From: Cryptomeria japonica | Taxonomy: Eukaryota > Streptophyta > Pinopsida > Cupressales > Cupressaceae | Length of the DNA stretch: 64,000 bases | Assembly (NCBI RefSeq): GCF_030272615.1 | Contig: NC_081412.1 | Span: 687,946,583-688,010,582, forward strand | Direction: 5' to 3' | Shown: piece after piece, positions 22,788 through 32,202 of the stretch | Layout: every line of letters starts with the position of its first letter | Position numbering within the stretch: the first letter of the stretch is position 1 | Made by a program: the position numbers and the translations under genes | The notes under the pieces: generated by a model | Database searches by the model: none | What the model was told of the DNA's origin: nothing | The model's input: only the letters and a program-made list of their open reading frames with translations

Positions 22788-25056
22788 ATGGTTGAAACCC
22801 GTTCCCAAAAATCTAGGAGAGAAACTAAAGAGGCTCAAGAGTCCGCAAACATGAGTTCTTATGAGTATGACAATGATATCTTTTTCAATTCTGATCATAC
22901 TACATTACCTGACATGGATGCCTATAGAAACATTCCAAATGTTGAGAACATGGACACTATAAACAAATATGATACACACAATGATGATATGGACAACTTT
23001 TCAGTACATTAAGCAGATGTGGAAGAATCCATTATGGATCCTCGTTTCAATCGATTGGTTGAGGAAATAATGAGGAGGGATAGACAATACTTCTTACAAA
23101 TGATGGCACAAAGTGGAGCCAAGATACCTCATGATTTTGACATGTCTCAAATAATGGAAAATAGACCTTTGCAACAAACTCACTCCACCATGGATCAAAG
23201 AAGGCCTAATAGTGGAGGCAATAGAGGACCACATATGGTACCTAAATCACCATCATCTTTGTTTCAAAAACCAAAGGTCCCATACACACATGGTCAAGCA
23301 TATGATACTCACCTTCGCAGACCATTATGGAAGTCTTATGCAGAGAAATATGCTCAATTACATATCAACTCTAAGGATCAAACACCAAAGCAATTGGATA
23401 TTCAAAGGCATGCTCAAAATTTGGACACAAGGAAACCCCGTGTCAAATTTGGGGGCAACACATTAGAACATGACATGCCTGTAGAGTATGGTATACGTGG
23501 ACAAAATAGATATTTCATTTCTCAACATGAATCTATACCAAGTGGTCCATATATGCAGCATCACTATAGACCTCCTCCATATGAACATGTGTATGATCAA
23601 TATCATCCATATATGCAGCATCACTATAGACCTCCTCCATATGAACATGTGTATGATCAATATCATCCATATATGCAACATGCCCCTCCTCCAATTGGTG
23701 CCTCTAGCATAGGGTATGGTCCAAGAAGTCGATCTCCACCTAAGAGCAATTTGGAGCAACAAATCAGGGACTTACAAAAGAAAATGGAGGAACATAAATA
23801 CACCGAAGCCAACTTACACAATGAGAGACATATGTCCTTATCCATTTGACAAGAGCATTCCAATGCCTCCTTTTCCTACACACTTTGTGATGCCTAAATT
23901 TGATAAGTATAGAGGAAAAGGGGATCCTAAGGCACACATAAGACAGTTTTTCACAGCTTGCATTGAGATAGTAGGAGAAGAGACATATTTGATGAGATTA
24001 TTCCCACAGAGCCTAGGCGATCAAGCTATGGAATGGTTCTCCCAACTTCCACCTGGAATTAAGTCATGGGGTGACTTAGCAGAGGCATTTATTCAACATT
24101 TCTCCTATAATATAGAGACAGACATATCAGTCACTACTTTGTGCAACACCAAGCAAAAAGAGGGAGAGTCTTTTGCATCATTTTTACAAAGATGGAGGAA
24201 TCTAGCCAGCAGATGCTCTTGTGAAATTCCACAAAAACAAATGGTAGAAATGTTCACCCAAAATATTAACAAAGATATTGGTTATGACTTAAGGAAAGCT
24301 TGTTTGTCCACCTTCAAGGATGTCATTGAAAAAGGCTTAGCAACAGAGAAGGTCCTAATTGAACAAGGAGTCATTAAGATATTCAAGGAAAACAAAGATG
24401 ACTTTAAAGGAAAAGACAAGCCAAGATTTTGGAATAAAAACAAGAACACAGTCAATGATGGTGTTGTGGATGCCAATATAGTGCGACCCAAATTCATTTT
24501 TTCTGGATCAAATCAGGTGAATACTCAAACAACTTCTAAATCACGAAGGAAGTATACTCCATTGGGAGAACCACTTGAGTCAGTTTTCAAGAAGCTAGTG
24601 GCAAACAAAGTAATCACAATTCCAGATTTTCCTCCATATGAACCAAAGGTTAAACCAAATTGGTGGAATGATGATGAATATTGTGAATTTCATAAGAGCA
24701 AGGGTCATAAGACAGGAAATTGTCATCGACTGAAGAACATCATACAAGATCTCATTGATAGAGGTGACATTGAGATTGAGGGACACTCATCCAATCAAGA
24801 ACATGAGATGTTTAAGGAACCATTCCCAAAACATGACAAAGGAAAAGCTAAAGTCACAGATGATCAAACCAACTATACCAGAACATCCTATAACTATGAT
24901 TCAACTATCAATCACATTTCAATGGACAATTACGTTTCTACCATTATCATCAAGGACAAAAACCCTGAGAATTCTACCCGGAGACCCAAGATTGTCCTAA
25001 AAAGTGTTGGATCTTCTTCCGAACCTACCTCTGAATGTCATGTTACAACCTGTTGA
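22788..25056 (+). pseudogene. gag: Gypsy-1 gag
   Basis: Gag forms the particle that packages element RNA. Translation starts at 22788 (MVETRSQKSRRETKEAQ), hits a TAA at 23010, and stays open in the same frame to 23849. The conserved gag core lies in another frame from about 23820 (MPKFDKYRGKGDPKAHIRQF, AMEWFSQLPPGIKSW), so a frameshift separates them. A zinc-knuckle-like motif CEFHKSKGHKTGNC lies at about 24682-24723. A 60-bp segment (YMQHHYRPPPYEHVYDQYHP) is present twice at 23547-23666. A TGA at 25054-25056 interrupts the junction to protease, where Gypsy-2 has Arg. Confidence 0.88.
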
Positions 25057-26046
25057 GGTAAAATCACTTTGCAAGGTGCTCCAGCCAAGAACACTGCTTC
25101 TTCATCAACTAAGCCTGAGTATGACCTTGTAGAACAGTTAGGGAAGACACCTGTGCTCATCTCCATCCTTGAGCTCTTATGCATATCCCCCGCACATAAA
25201 TCCATTCTTGACAAAATCTTGAAAGAAACTGCCGTTCCTACTGATCTGAACGTGGACCAGTTTCAAGCCATGCTGGGATACCTTTCCATTCCACACTCCC
25301 TTACATTCACAAAAACCGATGACGCCTCTATAAGTCAGCCACATAATGCACCTTTACACATTGAAGCCTTCATACACAAACATAGAATCAAACGAGTCTT
25401 GATAGATGGAGGAGCAGGTCTAAACATTTGTACATTGAGCACTATTAAACAATTGGGATATTCTAATAAAGCTATGAATTCTACAAACAAAATTACCATC
25501 AAGGCATATGATGATGAAGAGCGTTCATCCAAAGGCATAGTCACCTTGCCTCTCAGAGTAGGGCTAGTTATAAAGGATGTGGTTTGTCAAGTCCTAGACC
25601 TTGATATCACATACAACATATTGCTAGGACGTCCATGGATTCATGAGATGAGCGTAGTACCATCTACATATCATCGATGTATCAAGTTTCCACACAATGG
25701 AGTTGAAGTGACCATCAAAGCTGACCCTAATCCATTCATATATTGCAAAAATCTACGACCTAGATCAGAAATAGCAATTCCAACCAATCGAGAGGCTATT
25801 CCTTCATCAGCATATGTGGATCCAGAATCCTTGAAAGCTTTACATCAAAACAAGCAGAGATCAAAGAAAAGTTCAAGATTAAAGACCTGGGATGTGGTGA
25901 GTATATCTTTCATGTTGATCAACTCCTACTATCTCCTAACACATTCAGTCGATAGGAACAACATACAAAGAATTTGCAATGCCAAGGAATTGGGTATGAA
26001 CCACCTAGTGTTGTGGCTACTAAGTCTGAATGTAAATCTCCTATAG
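25057..26046 (+). pseudogene. Gypsy-1 aspartic protease region
   Basis: This continues in the gag frame. VEQLGKTPVLISILELL opens a conserved lead region also present in Gypsy-2. The protease active-site motif is VLIDGGAGLNICT (about 25400), and a second conserved segment is NILLGRPWIH (about 25617). Retroviral-type proteases work as dimers that cut Gag-Pol. The active site reads Asp-Gly-Gly, as in many plant gypsy elements of this group. After about 25900 the frame shifts and no RT follows. Confidence 0.88.
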
Positions 26047-26954
26047 TGGTGCAAGAAACTCTTGATATCAATAGTCCTAAGAGTGGATCCAACAAAGAAT
26101 CTATTGAGCGTATCGCCAACCCTCTTGAGAAATCACATAGCTTTACCATTTCATCTGCTCATTCCATTTCCACTCCACTCCCAGACTTGGATCAACAAGA
26201 ATCAAAAAATCCCTTACTAATTGGGGATCAAGAATCAAGCTTTGAAAAGAAAAATTTAAAAGTAAAAAATAAAGGAAATTCCTTTAGTCCAAATCAAAAT
26301 AAAAAGCTATTGAACTCTGCAAAAATCAAGGTCAAGGATAAAAATCCAATGAAAGAAAAAGAGCAAGAGTTGATCTCCCCTAATATCAAAATAACTGGGG
26401 GCAAAAATTCTACAATTGCAAGTCAAAAAGATTACTTGTTGATCCTAAGTCTCCATCATGCTATCCTACTTTCACTTCTTTTCGCAATCATAAGCCTTCA
26501 TCACTCATCTACTTGTTCCACACATCCTTTCCCTTCTGGTGATACATCATGGACCTTTAATAGAGCTTCCTTGATGGACTTTGTTATCAGGGATGCCCAA
26601 ACTTCTTCAGGTGACACGCATACGGGCCTGTGTAGTCCACACACTAGTAATTCTATCTTAGTTCCTTCATTGAGGAAGACATTCAATCAAGCTACACATC
26701 ATTCAGTCAAGAAACAATGCAACTACAATCACAAGGTAAAGCCTCACACATTTGAGGTAGGTGACTTGGTTCTCAGAGAAAATCCCAAAAATCAGCAAGA
26801 CAGAGAGAAGAAGGGCAAGTTCGAACCAAATTGGCTTGGTCCTTACATCATTACAACAACATATGGATCTGGGGCATATCAGCTCTCAACTACAGAAGGT
26901 GAACCTTTGGAGGATCCTATCAACAACATGCACCTTCGCAGGTTCTACACATAG
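26047..26954 (+). pseudogene. Gypsy-1 residual pol: linker and integrase C-terminal end only
   Basis: An ORF from 25974 runs through Ser/Lys-rich sequence. From about 26710 it matches the end of the Gypsy-2 integrase: HKVKPHTFEVGDLVLREN, then LGPYIITTTYGSGAYQLS and MHLRRFYT before the stop at 26952-26954. The integrase zinc finger and catalytic core, RT and RNase H are absent. Gypsy-2 has about 4.6 kb between the same landmarks and Gypsy-1 only about 0.7 kb. Confidence 0.85.
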
Positions 26955-28559
26955 CTCTTTGGAATATCCTAAATTCAAAAATACAAAAAAAATCAAAAAA
27001 TTAAAAAATACAAAAAAAATTATAAAACAAAAAAAATCGTTACTTGGTGAAAACTTGGCAAATAGGCGCCTTGTGACATAAAAAACATTGAAAAATCGAA
27101 AAAAGTAAAGAGAAATAATTTCGTCCAACGGTGAAAACCACTTCGGTGGCGCCTTGGGCAAGTACCATGGTGAAAACTGGGTCACCAGCACCATGCGTAG
27201 AGACATTGCTCCTCCCTCCTTCAGAATTCACTTTCATCCTTTCACTTTGCACACACTCACAACCTATTCATTCATAATAAACTTACCCATTCCCATCATG
27301 GCTTGTTATTGATCTACCCAAGATTGGTTAGCCATTCATAATAAACCTCCCTTTTCACCTCCCTTTCCATCCATAATAAATCAGATCCTATTTGTGGCTA
27401 AGGCAAATCCTACGTCTAGTGATGGGTGTGGAATTGAGAACATCACATGTTTCGAGGAGTATAGTTTCTTCCAGCTTCCTTCAGTCTGTCCGCGCACAAT
27501 CCACAATAAAGCAATATTTGCATCACAGATCCACAATAAAGCAACATTTGTATCACAGATCCGCAATAAAGTTTCGTCTTCTCCGCAATAAAGTATCAGT
27601 TTCATGGATTCAGTCAGTTTCAGATGAGACACAGCAGCAACAATGGGCTTCAACAAATCAAATCTTTCAACAGACTCAGACAACATATGGTTCAGTGCTA
27701 TCTATCCTTTCTATGAAAGTAAACATTGTGACCACAATCAAATAAGACTTATATAAGTGACAAGAGACACTAAACTTGAGGACTACAGTGGATGTTGGTG
27801 TCGAGTCTTGGTTTTCTTTTGATTTTATCTTTTGGTGACATATCTTTTAGCTTTTCCAGGATGTCTCTGACTAGAGATTTTATCTCCAGGATGTCTTTGA
27901 CTAGAAAGCAAGGATGGGGTATCGTCACCTATTTGTATTTGCTATCTGTGGATTGTCTCTTAGTAATGATATGACTTGTCCAAGGATATGAGGACACTGT
28001 GAGTCTAGTATGAATTGAGGTATTCCTTGTTTGTGACTGTCTTATCTCCATGCAAACAGGTACAATGACTTTCTGGGTCGAACATATGCCTCGATTGTCA
28101 TAACCTATTTTGCCATAATAAAGCTCAATGATGATAAAGCACAAGAAGCTCTTTCACTTTCATATCTTCTATCTTCCATCCCCCTTTCTTGATTGACTTC
28201 CATCATCCTTCTCGAGTCCGCGTAGCCTGCTATCACATGACTGAGTATAATGACATACCAAAAACATTTGCATTTCATGTAGTTGCACCTGCATTACCAC
28301 ATGTTAGCATTTCATACATACTGCTAGCACAATTTACATTTGCATTATCATATTCATCTACATTACATACATTCACATTTGCATCATGCAGACACATATA
28401 AAAACATAAAAGAAAAAAATATTGCATTGCATCATATACATATTTGCATCCATATCATAAGCATCACATAAGAACATCTCATCACATAGGTATGCATGCA
28501 TATAGCTACCGCAAAGATGAATCATCTCATATATATATATAAAGTTTCATGATACAATG
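26955..28559 (+). other. Gypsy-1 3' region, non-coding on the sense strand
   Basis: The start is an A-rich stretch (26975-27110). Between about 27118 and 27190 is a motif that recurs, diverged, in the Gypsy-2 tail (57345-57425): ggtgaaaac, ggtggcgccttggg, atggtgaaaac. A repeat of about 36 bp (cacaataaagcaa...atcacagat) occurs three times at 27500-27575. From 28255 to 28480 the sequence is an irregular string of cattTgcat-like words. Confidence 0.6.
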
Positions 28560-29710
28560 ATGTCAAAATCATATGGCTACAATCACCCGCAGGTGTCTAC
28601 ATCATCATACAAAAATGGTACAAAACTGATACAGAGAAACCCACTGATCACTCCTGCCAATACTACTGGTAGTGCTAATCCTGTCTGTGTCATCGTGTCC
28701 CATGCCATGTGTCCAACCCTTATCTCTAGTCCCGGATCCTAGAACACTTGTCTAAGGGCATCCCTGTCTCTGTCTCGATCGTACGGAATCAGCTCCTCAT
28801 CGATCGGTATCTGCAGAATCCTGTATACATCCTCCAGGGTGACTGTCATCTCTCTCATCGACAAATGAAAAGTGCAAGTCTCAAAGTGCCACCTCTCTGC
28901 CAGTGCAGTCAGCAATCCCATGTTCGCTCGAAACTCAGGCACATACAGAATATGTCTCAATCCCATAGCCTCAATCGCAACTCAGTCCTCAGCTATCAAC
29001 TTAGGTCGCAACCTCTGAGTCGATGGGAATCTCTCCTGTGACTCCAACATAGGCAAATACTCCTGCAGTCACACAAATCAATCATCTCAGTCCTAGTGAC
29101 ACTCACTGTTCATCACAAAGTGTTGCTTCTATCTTAGTGGTACTCCCTGTTCATCACAAAGTACTACGTGTTTGGCACTCCCTGTTCATCACAAAGTGCT
29201 GCTCACATTTGCACTCACTGTTCATCACAAAGTGCTGCTCATATTTTAGTACTCCATGTTCATCACAAAGTACTATATCTTGGTACTCACTGTTCATCAC
29301 AAAGTGCCTTGATCTATCTTATCCTAGGGCCTATGCTTGAGTGAATCCTCTTGAGTAGTTTCCTAATTGGCAACGTATGTTCTATCACAAAATTGTCAAT
29401 CCTAGCCCTATTTGTTATCCTAGTCTTCCCTAGAGGACCTGCTTGAGTGTATCCTCTCAGCAACTGATCCAATCAACAGCGTATGTTCATCATAGAACTG
29501 CCGATTTGACCTAGAAGACACAAATTCACATTTTTGGACACAAATGCGCTTTCTTGACATAAACGCGCATTTATTACATTACCTAGCATGCATTAATGAC
29601 AACAATAAATGCAACAAAGTACAAGGAGGTTTTGTGGTACTTACTGGCTCTCCAGCCTCTGCTGGCCTTTGGAATCGGCGAATGTGGTCGAATCTGTGAA
29701 CCATTGCCAT
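28560..29710 (-). pseudogene. Antisense plant mobile domain (PMD) gene with one intron
   Basis: On the strand opposite to Gypsy-1, exon 1 (start about 29710, MAMVHRFDHIRRFQ) ends at 29645 with a gtaagtacc donor. The intron (29063-29644) ends in gactgcag. Exon 2 continues in phase with EYLPMLESQERFPS, then GLRHILYVPEFRAN, ALAERWHFETCTFHLSMREM and VTLEDVYRILQIPIDEE, the pattern of the PMD/aminotransferase-like family. MAIN/MAIL1-type PMD proteins belong to it and related domains are found in plant retroelements. A TGA (about 28985) replaces an expected Trp, a TAG follows at 28739-28741, and the C-terminal half is missing. The donor, acceptor and phase were read by eye. Confidence 0.7.
29100..29310. 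repeat. Minisatellite in the PMD intron
   Basis: The phrase gttcatcacaaagt occurs six times, spaced about 33-45 bp and each preceded by actc. It lies wholly inside the inferred intron. Confidence 0.85.
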
Positions 29711-30037
29711 CGCTGTTGACTGCTGCTACTCTATCTCGCTCTGCACTTTGATCTCTTGGATGTGTAGATGACAATGAGGATGTATTTCCCTTGTGGTCTA
29801 TCTTATAGACTGCCCTAGCCCTCGTTTCCCGAGTCAGTCTTCATTATCCCGTGACTCTGTCACTTTATCCGCTCAGTCCATTCTATCCCGTCTTTCTTAT
29901 CGAGAGATTGTCTACGATCTTTTTAGACATTTTTTTTCATCCAATCTCTCGATGGGGCATATCATTCCCATCTTGGGGCAACTCTGTATCAGTTCATATT
30001 ATCTTCTTTGAAACAACGCGACAAGCCGCATTGTCTC

Positions 30038-30051
30038 AAAGAGGGGCAAAA
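30038..30051 (+). promoter_or_regulatory. Gypsy-1 polypurine tract
   Basis: aaagaggggcaaaa ends immediately before the 3' LTR start. The same tract precedes the Gypsy-2 3' LTR, so the two families share it. Confidence 0.88.
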
Positions 30052-30842
30052 TGTAGACACCCAAAATTGTCTAGTCTAATTAAATAAATATTTTATTTAT
30101 TTATTTAATTATCTAAGCTTAATTCTTCTATTAATTAAATAAATCTTTATTTATTTAATTAATTCATTTATCCTCTTCTAGCCTTATTTCTCATTTAAAT
30201 AAATACATTTATTTATTTAAATTATCCTTTTCCTAAATTAAATAAATATCTTATTTATTTAATTATCCCACTTCTTCTATTAATTAAATAAATCTTTATT
30301 TATTTAATTAATTCATTAAGCTTTTCTACCCATGACACATGTCATTCATCTCTTAATTCCTACACTACCTACCCTTTCATTATTTTATTATTTCTTTTAC
30401 CTACCCTCTAATCATAGCCGACCTCCTTTTACACCTCTCAATCTTATCCCTCCATTTCTTATAGTGTCTTCTATATAAGGAGATGCTTCCTTCATTATCA
30501 AACCCTAATCAATTATCCTAATGAGCTAACTACTTGATCAATTGGCTACTTGGCATATGCGATCCTACTTGCAACCACATTCCGTTCTTTGTTGAGCTCT
30601 TGTGCACATAAAATCTGAGAGCAAATATATCAAACAAAATCAATGGAGATAGGAAGAATGGAGATCCAAACCCTATTGGACATGTGATGGTATAATCTTG
30701 GTGATTTCGTTTGATTTGCATTGTCTTAGATAATCTTCATATGTTATGGTGGATCTTTGTTGTTGTTAGGCTAGGGTTTTGTGGTTGAATTCATTTAGCC
30801 TTTCAATATCGTTATTATTGTTATCCATTTTCACCATATACA
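30052..30842 (+). repeat. Gypsy-1 3' LTR
   Basis: The 791-bp LTR runs tgtagacacc to catataca. It differs from the 5' LTR by about six base changes and by a 15-bp insertion (aggaagaatggagat, about 30646-30660). That segment is an imperfect duplication of neighbouring sequence. A TATA motif lies at 30471-30480. Confidence 0.95.
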
Positions 30843-31099
30843 GAGGCAAATGAGACTTCTTGATAACTTGTATGCAAGAAATTAGATAAAAACCTGGGAT
30901 CCTGATAATGAAGAAATGAGGCCTATTTATAGAAGAAATGGGTAATTGGATGGCTAGGATTGAATTGGCTTATGAAGGGGTAGAATTGAATGATTTTAAA
31001 GCTATGTGGGAGTTTCAACCCAATCCCATGTTGACAAGTGTCACCATGGGAAGGCTTGAGAGGAGAGAGAAGAGGCATTAAAAATGCATGAGAAGATAT

Positions 31100-31997
31100 T
31101 GTTAGGGTTCCCATAGATACTAAGAGGGGGGGGTGAATCAGTATCTGACCGGTAATGAAATTTTCTTAAAACTGAACATGCAGAATATAAAGTAACAATA
31201 TACTGGTATGCAAGAATTAATACAAATAACATAATCAAAAGCATCCACGTGAAAAGAAAACCATAACACAAGATGTTTAACGAGGAAACCCGGTGTGGGA
31301 AAAACCTCGGTGGGATTTGTGACCCACAATATTCACTTACTGGCGAATAAGAGAATATTACTTACAATAGGGGCTTGCACATGCAGGAAGGCCAACTGCC
31401 TAGAGCTCATTGCTCAATAAGAAGTCACACTGACTTACAATGAGGATTTACACAAATCCAATATTCTGTACTGCTTTACAATAGCATCTTCAATGCCAGA
31501 TTCAGTACCGGTTCTTGCTCTGTTCTTTACATATACCCTTGACCTACAATTCGCACATTAGGTCTGCCTTATAATTTATTTATTGCTTTCTATCCATATC
31601 CTACAAATGCCTACAATGATCTCTTTTATATACAAGAGTCATTTTACAATTTTCCAAGTCGGCTTACAATGATAAACAAAATATTACATATCAAAAATGC
31701 CTCTGTGCCGATATACATATTTCCTTCTGTGCCGGTGTACATCTTCTGTGCCTGTGCCAGTGTAGATTGATCTTGTTGATGCCGATGCACTGTCTTGTTT
31801 GAATAATGCTTTGCCGGTATAATGTCTTGCCGGTGCCATAAGATTGCAAGGTTGCCTGAGTAATGCTTTGCCGGTGCCATAGGATTGCAAGGTTGCCTGA
31901 GTAATGCTTTGCCGGTGCCATAGGATTGTAAGGTTGCCATCAATGACAAAACCTTCAATCACACACAATGTCTCATTGGAGTGTCCATATGCCAACA
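31100..31997 (-). repeat. 3' LTR of the non-autonomous element
   Basis: The 898-bp LTR runs on the minus strand from tgttggcata to aaccctaaca. A TATA motif (tatataaaag) lies at 31625-31634. Near the upper end a 41-bp unit (starting gccggtgccata) is repeated three times at 31829-31951. A 169-codon frame across this area is repeat-derived. Confidence 0.93.
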
Positions 31998-32012
31998 ATC
32001 TTCCCCTTTGGC
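31998..32012 (-). promoter_or_regulatory. Polypurine tract of the non-autonomous element
   Basis: On the minus strand gccaaaggggaagat lies directly before the 3' LTR start tgttggc. The Copia-2 tract (gccaaagggggagat) is nearly the same. Confidence 0.85.
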
Positions 32013-32202
32013 ATTGATGGCAACACTCATGAGACATTTCAAAAAGATATCCAAAAATGTGTAGACCAAAAAATGTTACCAAAAATGTGAGAGCTCCCCC
32101 TGAGCATGTGATCCCTGTGTTTTGAATTTTCTCATCTACTACTCCCCCTTTGGCATCAATGACAAAGGTTAGTATATTTTGTAGTTGTACCAATTCATAA
32201 CC

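Larger units (their letters stand above)
19439..30842 (+). mobile_element. Gypsy-1: Ty3/gypsy element with gag and protease but most of pol deleted
   Basis: This is a complete insertion of 11.4 kb with LTRs 19439-20214 and 30052-30842 and the duplication gaggc (19434-19438 and 30843-30847). Between the LTRs lie a 2.6-kb leader with tandem repeats, gag, protease, a small integrase C-terminal remnant, and a 3.1-kb 3' region with an antisense plant mobile domain gene. RT, both RNase H domains and the integrase core are missing compared with Gypsy-2, a loss of about 4 kb. The LTRs differ by about six substitutions and one 15-bp indel, so insertion was recent. It must have relied on enzymes from another element. 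Confidence 0.93.

Noticed and set aside
31684-32193. 169-codon minus-strand ORF over the 3' LTR edge
   Set aside because: It spans the polypurine tract and the 41-bp LTR repeats; the same LTR on the other side does not preserve it.
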